A stretch of DNA of 55,126 nucleotides from Clostridia bacterium (lineage in GTDB: Bacteria > Bacillota > Clostridia > UBA1381): positions 1 to 55,126 of the forward strand of contig JAFQJD010000004.1 in assembly GCA_017415105.1 (NCBI GenBank), written 5' to 3'. The first letter of the stretch is position 1; every line of letters starts with the position of its first letter. Of this stretch, positions 32,188 through 40,629 are shown one piece after another. Under the pieces are notes generated by a model. The model was not told the origin of the DNA and made no database searches. It was given only the letters and a program-made list of their open reading frames with translations. The position numbers and the translations under genes were made by a program.

Positions 32188-32973
32188 ATGGAACTGAAAG
32201 AAAAATACACAATTGACGATTTAATTGCAATAATGGAGCGGTTACGTCAGCCGGACGGCTGTCCGTGGGACAAGGTGCAGACGCATCAGTCGATTAAAAA
32301 GAGTATGATAGAGGAAACGTACGAGGCGATAGATGCACTTGATTTCGGTGACGACAAGGCGTTTGCAAACGAGCTTGGCGATGTGCTGTTGCAGGTAGTG
32401 TTTCACGCACAGATTGCACGTGAGAGAGGTGCATTTGATTTTTCGGATGTCGTGACCGAGATTTGCACAAAGCTCATAACACGCCACACTCACGTTTTTG
32501 GTGAGGATAATGCCGGAAACGAGGAGGAGGCACTTACAAACTGGGAAAAGAATAAGAAAAAAGAAAAGGCTATCTCAACATACACCGGTGTCTTAAAAGA
32601 CGTACCGCAGTATCTGCCCGCACTTATGCGTGCTGAAAAGGTACAGAAAAAAGCACGTGGGTTCGGCTTTGACTGGGACAATATTGACGATGTATATAAA
32701 AAGGTGTACGAGGAAGCTGAAGAGCTTCGCAGTGCACAGGCTGAAAATGATGAGGCACATATCCGTGAGGAGTATGGTGACTTACTGTTCTCGGTCGTAA
32801 ATCTTGGCAGATTTTTAGACACAGACCCTGAAACTGCACTCACAGGTGCAACAAACAAGTTTGTTTCAAGGTTTGAAAAGCTTGAGGAACTGGCGAATAA
32901 AAAGGGGCTTGACATCGCTAAAATGACGATTTCGGAGCTTGATGAGCTGTGGAATTGTGTAAAATCACAGTAA
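32188..32973 (+). CDS. mazG: Nucleoside triphosphate pyrophosphohydrolase MazG
   Basis: 261 residues with two MazG repeats. The first has CPWDKVQTHQSIKKSMIEE and ELGDVLLQVVFHA, the second EEAEELRSA and EEYGDLLFSVVNLGR, giving the ExxE-(12-28)-ExxD magnesium sites. It hydrolyses non-canonical or excess NTPs to NMP and PPi. It corresponds to the C-terminal part of Bacillus YabN; the methylase domain fused there is absent here. AGAGAGG precedes the ATG. Confidence 0.94.
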   Translation: MELKEKYTIDDLIAIMERLRQPDGCPWDKVQTHQSIKKSMIEETYEAIDALDFGDDKAFANELGDVLLQVVFHAQIARERGAFDFSDVVTEICTKLITRHTHVFGEDNAGNEEEALTNWEKNKKKEKAISTYTGVLKDVPQYLPALMRAEKVQKKARGFGFDWDNIDDVYKKVYEEAEELRSAQAENDEAHIREEYGDLLFSVVNLGRFLDTDPETALTGATNKFVSRFEKLEELANKKGLDIAKMTISELDELWNCVKSQ

Positions 32974-33018
32974 AATCGCTAAAATTTTGGCAAAAATGAA
33001 AAAATATTACCTAAACTA

Positions 33019-33047
33019 TTGACAAAGCTAAATTTTTGTACTAAAAT
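33019..33047 (+). promoter_or_regulatory. Sigma-A promoter of hup
   Basis: TTGACA (33019-33024), 17-nt spacer, TAAAAT (33042-33047). Confidence 0.75.
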
Positions 33048-33107
33048 AGTATTGTATTGAAAATCTTTAGGTTTTCAGATAATAAAAATAATTCAGGAGG
33101 AATAATC

Positions 33108-33383
33108 ATGAAGAAGCAGGAGTTAATAGCAGCAATCGCTCAGGAAGCTGAAATCTCAAAGAAGGACGCTGACAAGGCACTTGCAGCAGCAATTAACGCT
33201 ATTTCAAAGGCACTTGCAGACGGCGACAAGATTCAGCTTGTTGGCTTCGGTACATTCGAAGTAAGAGAAAGAGCAGCAAGAACTGGTAAGAACCCGAGAA
33301 CTGGCGAAATGATCAAGATTGCAGCATCAAAGGTTCCGGCATTCAAGGCTGGTAAGGCTTTGAAGGACGTTGTAAACGGCTAA
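33108..33383 (+). CDS. hup: HU-family nucleoid protein
   Basis: 91 residues, ATG at 33108 with AGGAGG upstream. It has the usual HU outline: helical N-terminus ([11 protein letters not shown]), [13 protein letters not shown], the DNA-bending arm [12 protein letters not shown] and [11 protein letters not shown] at the end. Codon use is close to that of the S-layer gene (GCT, AAG), a sign of high expression. It has its own promoter and sits between mazG and rqcP. Confidence 0.95.
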   Translation: MKKQELIAAIAQEAEISKKDADKALAAAINAISKALADGDKIQLVGFGTFEVRERAARTGKNPRTGEMIKIAASKVPAFKAGKALKDVVNG

Positions 33384-33466
33384 TTGCGACAATTGAAAGA
33401 TTACGTAATATATAAGGACGAGCAGTATGTCTGTTCGTCCTTGTTACGTATTTGCGGAGGAAAGTT

Positions 33467-33706
33467 ATGAGAATAGACAAATATCTCAAGGTATCAAGGC
33501 TCATTAAACGCAGAAGCGTGGCAAATGAGGCGTGCGACAGCGGACGAATTGCAGTTAACGGCAGGGCAGTAAAAGCATCGTATGATGTGAAGGTCGGGGA
33601 TGTAATCGAAATAACACTTGGTGATCGGGTAAACCGCTATGAGGTAACAGATATTTTAGAGCACGTTTTAAAGGGCGACGCACAGAACCTTTATAAACCG
33701 CTGTAA
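33467..33706 (+). CDS. rqcP: RqcP (YabO), S4-domain ribosome quality control factor
   Basis: 79 residues, ATG at 33467 with GCGGAGG upstream. MRIDKYLKVSRLIKRRSVAN followed by GRIAVNG is the S4 RNA-binding fold of YabO/RqcP. With RqcH it adds poly-alanine tails to nascent chains on split 60S-type (50S) subunits. It follows hup and precedes yabP, as in Bacillus and many Clostridia. Confidence 0.92.
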   Translation: MRIDKYLKVSRLIKRRSVANEACDSGRIAVNGRAVKASYDVKVGDVIEITLGDRVNRYEVTDILEHVLKGDAQNLYKPL

Positions 33707-33768
33707 TGTTCTAAACAGTGCACTTTTGCAATAAACTGTATAAATACAGACTTTTGCGGAGGTGCGAT

Positions 33769-34044
33769 ATGGATAAAAAACCAAATATGCCAAAAGAACA
33801 TACAATGACACTTATAAACCGTTCGGCAATGACACTTACAGGGGTTTTAGAGGTAACAAGCTTTACCGATTCTGAAATCGTGCTCAAGACCTCGTGCGGC
33901 GACCTCTTGATACGCGGCAGTTCGCTCAATATCGGCAAGCTCAATACCGATACCGGCGAGCTTGTTATAAGCGGTACGGTGTCGCTTATAAAATACAGTA
34001 AGGGCAAGGACCGTGGCGGTGTGTTTGAAGGATTGTTCCGATGA
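33769..34044 (+). CDS. yabP: Sporulation protein YabP
   Basis: 91 residues from the ATG at 33769, preceded by GCGGAGG. HTMTLINRSAMTLTGVLEV and a later DLLIRGSSL segment are the YabP/YqfC-type features. It is needed for spore coat or cortex formation in Bacillus. The stop overlaps yabQ by 4 nt. Confidence 0.9.
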   Translation: MDKKPNMPKEHTMTLINRSAMTLTGVLEVTSFTDSEIVLKTSCGDLLIRGSSLNIGKLNTDTGELVISGTVSLIKYSKGKDRGGVFEGLFR

Positions 34045-34487
34045 CAAATGAAATGTATGCATTTATATGTGCAATCGCCTGCGGAATGCTTTCTGTCATT
34101 CTGTGGAACATAACAGAGGCGTTAAGAAACTCAATGCGTGCAAAAGCCGTATTAAACGGGATACTTGATGTGCTATGGTGGGTAACTGTAGTTGTTGTAT
34201 TCTGTATGTGTATGTGGGAAATTGTAAATTTCAGGATACGTGCATTTGAATTTATCGGTGTGGGAATCGGTGCAATTTTTTGCCATATTACACTTGCAAA
34301 GCCCATACGGTACGTATGTGGGCTGATTTTTGGAATTTTTTTCAAAATAATTCAATTTATTTTCAAAATACTCTTGACACCGTGGACATTTTTGTATAAA
34401 ATTTTAGTAGTGGATAAAATAAGCAGGATGCGTTTAAAACCGGGAAAGGTGGCAGAAAATGAAACGCCTCAGAAAAAAACTGACTGA
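34041..34487 (+). CDS. yabQ: Sporulation membrane protein YabQ
   Basis: 148 residues with about four membrane helices in the first 120 residues and a basic C-terminal tail, in the size and position of YabQ (spore cortex formation). The start overlaps yabP (ATGA), and the end overlaps divIC by 29 nt. Confidence 0.85.
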   Translation: MTNEMYAFICAIACGMLSVILWNITEALRNSMRAKAVLNGILDVLWWVTVVVVFCMCMWEIVNFRIRAFEFIGVGIGAIFCHITLAKPIRYVCGLIFGIFFKIIQFIFKILLTPWTFLYKILVVDKISRMRLKPGKVAENETPQKKTD

Positions 34488-34773
34488 TTTCTACAAAAGA
34501 CATAGCCGTGGCATAGTTTTAACGATTGTGCTGGTGCTCTCGGGCTGGTTTATTATTAACGGGCTTATGCAGATGCCGACAATCAATAAAAACCGTGAAC
34601 AGACGGCAGAGGTAGAACAAAAGATTAAAGAAGAAAAAGACCGTCAGGCAGAAATAGACGATTTGACAACAAAGGTCAACACTGACGAATACATAGAGAG
34701 AATAGCATCAGAAAAACTTGGTCTTGTAAAGAGCAACTCCACGATTTTCTATGATGTTTCAGAGGAGAAATAA
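34459..34773 (+). CDS. divIC: Cell division protein DivIC/FtsB-like
   Basis: 104 residues: short basic cytoplasmic part, one membrane helix (about 20-40), then a coiled coil (about 45-80) and a DEYIERIASEKLGLVK segment typical of septum-formation initiator proteins. It acts with FtsL/DivIB in the divisome. The start lies inside yabQ, with GGAAAGGTGG upstream. Confidence 0.9.
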   Translation: MKRLRKKLTDFYKRHSRGIVLTIVLVLSGWFIINGLMQMPTINKNREQTAEVEQKIKEEKDRQAEIDDLTTKVNTDEYIERIASEKLGLVKSNSTIFYDVSEEK

Positions 34774-34819
34774 CGGGATTCGTTATATACACGAGAGGAT
34801 ATTAAATCCGTTAAAAATG

Positions 34820-34859
34820 AAAAATGCGGATAAAATCAACGATTTTATCCGCATTTTTT
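34820..34859. terminator. Terminator after divIC
   Basis: AAAATGCGGATAAAATC and GATTTTATCCGCATTTT around AAC, with a T run: a 17-bp perfect stem. Confidence 0.85.
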
Positions 34860-34876
34860 AAAGAAAGAGTGATTAT

Positions 34877-36970
34877 TTGGGTAAGTTCAGAGAGAAGAAC
34901 GCTTTGAGATGCAGGCTGTTCCCTGTAATCGGTGCAGTTATTGTTTTTATAGTGAGCTTTTGTGTGCTGTATCTTGGCGATAACGTGGGACTCAGCGACA
35001 ACGGCGATTTCAGACGTGTTCTTCTGACCAATAACATCGAATATAAAGACAGCGACAACCATTATTATCTTTTTAAAGAGAATTATAGGATGAAGCTTGT
35101 CGGCAAGGACAGTTTAGGCACAGCACTCTGGTCTGCGTGGCAAACCAACAATGAGGAAGAGATTTATAAATCACCGCATTTTCTTATAATAAAACTGTCA
35201 AAGGTAATGAATGTCATTGCCAACGCAATAACCAATAAACCGCTTACCGACTACCATATAGCGTATATGGCGGTGCTGTATATATTTATGCTATCCGTTG
35301 CGGCGTGGGCGATATTTGCATTTTTCTCCGAAGCACGGCTCAGGACACAGATAGCTGTTTTTGTCGTGTTTATATTTATGTTCTGTGACGCAGGCTATCT
35401 TTTGTATTTCAACTCATTCTATGGCGAGCCGTTGCAGTATACATCACTTATGCTTCTTATAGCACTTGGTATGCTTATATACAAACGCCCGACAATACCG
35501 AAGGTTATCGGCTTCTATATCGCTCTTTATTTCTTTGCCGGCTCAAAGCTTGCAAACATTGCATATTCGCTGATTGTGGCACTGCTTGCGATACTTATAA
35601 TGATTATGCGTAAGGACAAGCTGTTCCGTATAGGTGTAATACTGTCGGCTGTTGTATGCTTTATAAATATCGTGGCACTCTATGTTGAAATCCCCGACTG
35701 GATGGATAATGATACAACGTATCAGTCGGTGTTTCTGGGCATAACCAAAAACAGTGATAATCCGGAAAAAGACCTGCGTGAGCTTGGTGTCGATGAAAAG
35801 TATGCTGTTCTTGCAGGTACGCATGCGTATATGGACGAGGATGAGTATCCCATAGATATAAAAACAAGGGATTTTGAGAAGAACTTTTACGAAAAAGTGT
35901 CAAAGGCAGACATTGCTCTGTTTTATATAAAGCATCCTGTGCGGTTAATTAAAGAAACCGTCCACGCCATTGAGAACTCGGCATACATCCGTCCGCCTGT
36001 GGTCGGAAACTCTGCAAAAATCCCGATGCAGTTTACAGATAAATGGAGTGGCTGGTCAAAGCTTCGTGTTATACTGCGGTTTTTGTATGAGCCGTGGTTT
36101 ATACTGCTTGCATTTGTCATAATAACATTATATATGATTTTTATGAATGTTATTTATATTCATAACCATAAAACCGAAACGCCTGAGCGTCGATATATGA
36201 TATACGCACTTGATATTCTTGTATTGGGACTGTGGATAAATATGCTTCTGCCGATTATATGTAACGGTGAGGCGGATATAGCAAAGCATATGTTCCTTTT
36301 TACAAACTGTATAGACATCCTGTTTGCAGTGGGCGTTGTTGCACTTGTGGGTGCATCGCTTAAAGACAGTATTAAAATAACAGTTTTTGCGGCGGTATTT
36401 ACCGGACTTTTCCATATAACAATACCAAAACCGACAATAACCTTCGGCGAGCTTTCGGGAAAGCCTTTGAAGTGGGAGAGAATAAAGGAATATGATGACG
36501 GCACGGTCCTGCTTGTTACAAAGGATTGTGTCGGATATATGCCATTTGATGATGAGACCAACTCGTGGGAATCGAGCGAGGTCAGAGAATGGCTTAACAG
36601 CGAATTCCTTGCAGAATTTTCAGCGGCTGAGCGTGAAAAAATAGTAAAGACAAAGAACAAGAACTTCTTAGCATACGCAGACCGTGACAAAGCTGAGGGC
36701 GGTAACCACGCACATTACTGGAACTTCACACCACGGCTTGTATATGATATGGGTGAAACTGCATATCATAACTACGTTGAGGATGAGGTGTTTATCCCGA
36801 CACTTTCAGTTATGGACGATATAGATGTCAGGACTGCGTATTGGGTTATGTGTCCGTATACTTCAAACACATATATGTCAAGATTTATGAATTCTGACGG
36901 GTTTATTCTCCATACTGACGTAAAGAGTGAAAAGGGTGTGCGTGCGGCGTTACGCATAAAGGAGGAATAA
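34877..36970 (+). CDS. Polytopic membrane protein fused to a DUF6273-like domain
   Basis: 697 residues, TTG start with a weak AGAAAGAGTG site. About 11 membrane helices lie in residues 14-520, with an extracytoplasmic GDNVGLSDNGDFRR segment near residue 40 and a soluble insertion near 280-380. This is a glycosyltransferase-like (GT-C) layout. From about 528 a soluble domain follows with LKWERIKEYDDGTVLLVT, WESSEVREWLN and a closing RAALRI, the pattern of DUF6273 (C-type lectin/formylglycine-enzyme-like fold). I cannot assign a reaction. It is just upstream of pncB (1 nt gap) and likely co-transcribed with it. Confidence 0.75.
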   Translation: MGKFREKNALRCRLFPVIGAVIVFIVSFCVLYLGDNVGLSDNGDFRRVLLTNNIEYKDSDNHYYLFKENYRMKLVGKDSLGTALWSAWQTNNEEEIYKSPHFLIIKLSKVMNVIANAITNKPLTDYHIAYMAVLYIFMLSVAAWAIFAFFSEARLRTQIAVFVVFIFMFCDAGYLLYFNSFYGEPLQYTSLMLLIALGMLIYKRPTIPKVIGFYIALYFFAGSKLANIAYSLIVALLAILIMIMRKDKLFRIGVILSAVVCFINIVALYVEIPDWMDNDTTYQSVFLGITKNSDNPEKDLRELGVDEKYAVLAGTHAYMDEDEYPIDIKTRDFEKNFYEKVSKADIALFYIKHPVRLIKETVHAIENSAYIRPPVVGNSAKIPMQFTDKWSGWSKLRVILRFLYEPWFILLAFVIITLYMIFMNVIYIHNHKTETPERRYMIYALDILVLGLWINMLLPIICNGEADIAKHMFLFTNCIDILFAVGVVALVGASLKDSIKITVFAAVFTGLFHITIPKPTITFGELSGKPLKWERIKEYDDGTVLLVTKDCVGYMPFDDETNSWESSEVREWLNSEFLAEFSAAEREKIVKTKNKNFLAYADRDKAEGGNHAHYWNFTPRLVYDMGETAYHNYVEDEVFIPTLSVMDDIDVRTAYWVMCPYTSNTYMSRFMNSDGFILHTDVKSEKGVRAALRIKEE

Positions 36971-36971
36971 C

Positions 36972-38414
36972 GTGGATAACTACACAATGCTGACCGATTT
37001 CTATGAAATCACAATGGCAAACGGCTTCTTTAACGAAGGCTATAAGGATACAACGGTATATTTTGATATGTTTTTCCGAACTGTTCCCGACGGTGGCGGA
37101 TTTGCGATAATGGCAGGCGTTGAGCAGGCGATAGACTACCTCAGAAACCTGAAATTCACAAAAGAGGATATAGACTATCTGCGTAGCAAAAATATGTTCT
37201 CGGACGGATTTCTGGACTATATTGAGAATTTTGAATTCTGTTGCGACGTATGGGCAATACCCGAGGGCACACCGATATTTCCGGGCGAACCGATACTCAC
37301 GGTAAAGGGTCCTGCAATTCAGGCACAGTTTATAGAAACAATGTTGCTTTTAACGGTTAATTTCCAGACACTTATTGCAACAAAGTCCAACAGAATTGCA
37401 CGTGCGGCACAGGGCCGTGCAGTTATGGAATTCGGTGCACGACGTGCACAGGGTGCATACGGTGCAATATACGGTGCACGTGCTGCATTTATAGGCGGAT
37501 GTAGCGGTACATCCAATGTGCTTACTGACCGTGAGTTTGGTGTCGGGGCACTCGGAACAATGGCTCACAGTTGGGTGCAGATGTTTGATACGGAATATGA
37601 GGCATTTTGTGCGTATGCGAGAAACTATCCTGACGATACAACTCTTCTGATTGACACATACAATGTATTAAAATCGGGACTTCCAAATGCCATAAAGGCG
37701 TTTGACGAGGTATTAAAACCGCTTGGCAAGCGACCGAAAGGTGTAAGAATTGATTCGGGCGATATAACATACCTTTCAAAGAAATGCCGTAAGGCACTTG
37801 ATGAGGCGGGTTATCACGACTGTAAAATTGTTGCATCAAACTCACTTGATGAGTATATTATCCGTGATATGCTTATTCAGGGTGCACAGATTGATTTATT
37901 CGGTGTGGGTGAAAGACTTATAACTTCAAAATCAAATCCGGTTATGGGCGGTGTATATAAGCTTGTTGCACTTGAAAAAGAGGACGGAATAATCGAGCCG
38001 AAAATCAAGATAAGCGAGAATGTGGCAAAGATAACAACTCCGTGCTTCAAGCAGGTGTACAGACTGTATGATAAGGATACAGACAAGGCTATAGCCGACG
38101 TTATAACACTCCACGGTGAAACGATAGACGAAAATAAACCGTACGAGCTGTTTGACCCAGAGCATACGTGGAAACGTAAGCTTGTAAAGAACTACTATGC
38201 ACGCCCGTTGCTTAAAGAGATTTTTAAAAACGGCAAAAGTGTGTACGATTCACCGTCAGTCGGTGAGATACGTGCATACTGTGAAGAACAGCTTGACACG
38301 TTATGGGACGAGCTTAAGCGATTTGAGAATCCGCATAAATATTATGTGGACTTGTCGCAGAAGCTCTGGGATATAAAAAATAAACTGTTAAGACAGGTAT
38401 CAATAGACGAGTGA
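36972..38414 (+). CDS. pncB: Nicotinate phosphoribosyltransferase
   Basis: 480 residues, GTG start with AAAGGAGG upstream. MLTDFYEITMANGFF, FRTVPDGGGFAI and GARRAQGAYGAIYGARAAFI are the PncB signatures; RIDSGDI and GVGERLITS follow in the barrel. It makes nicotinate mononucleotide from nicotinate and PRPP in NAD salvage. The 1-nt gap to the preceding gene and 7-nt gap to tsaC point to one transcript. Confidence 0.95.
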   Translation: MDNYTMLTDFYEITMANGFFNEGYKDTTVYFDMFFRTVPDGGGFAIMAGVEQAIDYLRNLKFTKEDIDYLRSKNMFSDGFLDYIENFEFCCDVWAIPEGTPIFPGEPILTVKGPAIQAQFIETMLLLTVNFQTLIATKSNRIARAAQGRAVMEFGARRAQGAYGAIYGARAAFIGGCSGTSNVLTDREFGVGALGTMAHSWVQMFDTEYEAFCAYARNYPDDTTLLIDTYNVLKSGLPNAIKAFDEVLKPLGKRPKGVRIDSGDITYLSKKCRKALDEAGYHDCKIVASNSLDEYIIRDMLIQGAQIDLFGVGERLITSKSNPVMGGVYKLVALEKEDGIIEPKIKISENVAKITTPCFKQVYRLYDKDTDKAIADVITLHGETIDENKPYELFDPEHTWKRKLVKNYYARPLLKEIFKNGKSVYDSPSVGEIRAYCEEQLDTLWDELKRFENPHKYYVDLSQKLWDIKNKLLRQVSIDE

Positions 38415-38421
38415 TAGACAA

Positions 38422-39441
38422 ATGATAACAAAAATTCTGAAAACCGATGACAATTCAATAGCAGAAGCCGGCAGAATTTTAAAGGACGGCGGACTTGTGG
38501 CATTCCCGACCGAAACCGTATACGGTCTTGGTGGCAATGCCCTGCTTTCAGACTCCGTTAAAAAGATTTATACGGCAAAGGGCAGACCGTCTGATAATCC
38601 GCTTATTGTGCATATATCGGACATCGACGATTTAGGTGAGCTTGCGTGTGAGATAAACGATAACGCAAAAGCTCTGATATGTGCGTTTATGCCGGGACCG
38701 TTTACCGTAATTCTCCGAAAGAACAAAATCGTTCCCGATACGGTAACTGCCGGAATGGATACTGTTGCAATACGTTTCCCCGAAAACGAAACGGCACAGC
38801 GGCTTATAAGTGCCGCAGGTGTGCCTATTGCTGCACCGAGTGCGAATATATCGGGAAAACCCAGTCCCACAAAGGCAATACACGTAATTGAGGATATGAA
38901 CGGCAGGATTGATGCAATAATTGACGGTGAGGACTGCGATGTCGGGGTTGAATCAACAATAGTTGATGCGACCGGCGAAGTTCCGGTGCTTTTACGGCCG
39001 GGCGGTGTTTCGTATGAGGAGATATGCGAGGTCGTGCCACAAACCGTAATAGACGAACATATTTTAAACTCACTCTCCGAGGGGGAGAAGCCGTTATGCC
39101 CGGGGATGAAGTATAAGCACTATGCACCCGAGGCTGATGTTACGGTAGTTGAGGGCGATATGAGGGCCGTTAAGAAAAAGATAGACGAGCTTTTAAAGGA
39201 GAATGGCGATAAGGTCTGCGGTGTACTTACAATGTCAGAAAATGCGTACGACAGTGCAATTATACTTTCAGGCGGAACAACAAACCAAAATTACGCAAAA
39301 ACACTGTTTTCAAACCTCCGTGAGTTTGACAGACTTGGTGTTGAGGTTGTTTTTGCAGAGTTTGAAAGCCGTGACGGGTATGGATTGGCAATCCGTAATA
39401 GGCTTTACAAAGCAGCAGGTCATAAGGTCATAAAAGTGTAA
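38422..39441 (+). CDS. tsaC: L-threonylcarbamoyladenylate synthase (Sua5-type TsaC)
   Basis: 339 residues: an N-terminal YrdC domain (GGLVAFPTETVYGLGGNA, KGRPSDNPL, SANISGKPSPT) and a C-terminal Sua5 domain from about 230, as in Bacillus YwlC. It makes threonylcarbamoyl-AMP from threonine, bicarbonate and ATP for tRNA t6A37. The partner tsaD lies at 40630; tsaB and tsaE are not in the window. Confidence 0.95.
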   Translation: MITKILKTDDNSIAEAGRILKDGGLVAFPTETVYGLGGNALLSDSVKKIYTAKGRPSDNPLIVHISDIDDLGELACEINDNAKALICAFMPGPFTVILRKNKIVPDTVTAGMDTVAIRFPENETAQRLISAAGVPIAAPSANISGKPSPTKAIHVIEDMNGRIDAIIDGEDCDVGVESTIVDATGEVPVLLRPGGVSYEEICEVVPQTVIDEHILNSLSEGEKPLCPGMKYKHYAPEADVTVVEGDMRAVKKKIDELLKENGDKVCGVLTMSENAYDSAIILSGGTTNQNYAKTLFSNLREFDRLGVEVVFAEFESRDGYGLAIRNRLYKAAGHKVIKV

Positions 39442-39446
39442 GAGTA

Positions 39447-39520
39447 ACTTGGACGGGAGTTTTTGCGAAGAATGCATTTTCTTTAAAGCGAGCATTCGGA
39501 GCAAAGACTTCCGGACAAGT
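39447..39520. repeat. Covarying hairpin element, copy 4
   Basis: Outer arms ACTTG-GA-CGGGAGT and ACTTCCG-GA-CAAGT, second stem TTTGC/GCAAA, GA-rich internal loop, inner stem GAATGC/GCATTC and a 16-nt loop. It has the same order of parts as the copies at 39531, 40548 and 42737, but a longer loop. Confidence 0.65.
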
Positions 39521-39530
39521 ATAAACAATA

Positions 39531-39594
39531 CACGGCAGGGGATATTTGTGTCGAACGGCTCAAAATGCGTTCTCAACAAACACCCCCTGCCGTG
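39531..39594. repeat. Covarying hairpin element, copy 1
   Basis: Outer arms CACGGCAGGGG/CCCCTGCCGTG (11 bp, perfect). The core on the minus strand reads TTTGT-TGA-GAACG, loop CATTTTGAGC, CGTTC-GAC-ACAAA. It ends 27 nt before the ywlE start. Confidence 0.8.
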
Positions 39595-39621
39595 ATAACG
39601 GATATAGTGAAAGGAAAAACT

Positions 39622-40071
39622 ATGGAACAGAAAAAAATACTTTTTGTCTGCACAGGTAACACGTGCCGCAGTGCTATGGCGGCGGCAATGATGGCAGATA
39701 TTGCAGAAAAGAATGATTTAGATATACTTGTAGACAGTGCAGGAATATTTGCACCGATAGGCGACTGTGCGGCAGACAATGCAATAGCCGCAATGAAAAA
39801 ACGTGACATAGACTTGTCACTGCACCGAACAAAGCCTGTAACAGAGGATCTGCTTGATATGGCAGATGTCATTCTTACAATGACCGGTGCACATAAAATG
39901 CTTATTGAGAATATGGCACCGGGCAAGGTTTTTACGCTCTATGAATACGCAGGTGATGAGGGCGATATCCCCGACCCGTATGGTGGCGATCTTGAAGAAT
40001 ACGAAGAAGTTGCAGAGGAGATAAACGACCTCCTTGTTGATATAGCTGAAAAGCTGTGGGAGAACAAATGA
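39622..40071 (+). CDS. ywlE: Low-molecular-weight phosphatase, YwlE-type protein arginine phosphatase
   Basis: 149 residues, ATG at 39622 with AAAGGA upstream. The P-loop is VCTGNTCRSA (CX5R); the Thr before the second Cys is the residue that gives Bacillus YwlE its phospho-arginine specificity. The general acid is in DIPDPYGGD near residue 115. It would counter an McsB-type arginine kinase. It follows tsaC (ywlC) as it does loosely in Bacillus and overlaps rimI by 4 nt. Confidence 0.9.
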   Translation: MEQKKILFVCTGNTCRSAMAAAMMADIAEKNDLDILVDSAGIFAPIGDCAADNAIAAMKKRDIDLSLHRTKPVTEDLLDMADVILTMTGAHKMLIENMAPGKVFTLYEYAGDEGDIPDPYGGDLEEYEEVAEEINDLLVDIAEKLWENK

Positions 40072-40496
40072 CAGTAAGGAAAATGACAGAGGAGGATATA
40101 GCATCGGTTGTTACTGTTGACAGTAAAGCATTTTCCGATGCGTGGGGAGAAACCTCCTTTTATGAAGAGATAGGAAAAGACTATTCACACTATTTTGTCT
40201 GCGAGAGTGACGGAGAGATCGCAGGCTACGCAGGTATATGGTGCATTTATGAAACAGCCGAGCTTATCCGTATTGCAACGACACCAAAATTTCAGAAAAG
40301 AGGCATTGCAAATATGCTTATGCAGGAAATTTTAGGCTGTGCCAAAGAAAACGGCTGTGAACGAATGATGCTTGAGGTAAGGCGTAGCAACGCACCTGCA
40401 CAGGCATTATATAAAAAGTTCGGATTTGGTGAAATCAGTGTCAGAAAAGGATACTACAATGGTGAAGATGCATCTATAATGGAAAGCAAATTGTGA
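40068..40496 (+). CDS. rimI: RimI-type protein N-acetyltransferase
   Basis: 142 residues of the GNAT fold. The acetyl-CoA site is RIATTPKFQKRGIANML (QxxGxA type) and LEVRRSNAPAQALYKKFGF is the typical RimI C-terminal part. It would acetylate the N-terminus of ribosomal protein S18 or other proteins. The ATG at 40068 overlaps the ywlE stop. rimI next to tsaD is a common pairing. Confidence 0.93.
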   Translation: MTVRKMTEEDIASVVTVDSKAFSDAWGETSFYEEIGKDYSHYFVCESDGEIAGYAGIWCIYETAELIRIATTPKFQKRGIANMLMQEILGCAKENGCERMMLEVRRSNAPAQALYKKFGFGEISVRKGYYNGEDASIMESKL

Positions 40497-40547
40497 TAAG
40501 CCTTATCAGGCAATTTTGAGACTTTTCGCAAAAAAGTAACTGATATG

Positions 40548-40607
40548 CATCAATCGGTGTTTGTTGAGAATGCATTTTGAGCCATTCGACACAAATACCG
40601 ATTGATG
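40548..40607. repeat. Covarying hairpin element, copy 2
   Basis: Outer arms CATCAATCGGT/ACCGATTGATG (11 bp, perfect), second stem TTTGT/ACAAA, internal loop TGA/GAC, inner stem GAATG/CATTC and loop CATTTTGAGC. It ends 22 nt before the tsaD start. Reference copy for the core. Confidence 0.8.
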
Positions 40608-40629
40608 GTACAATAGAAAGGAATAAACT

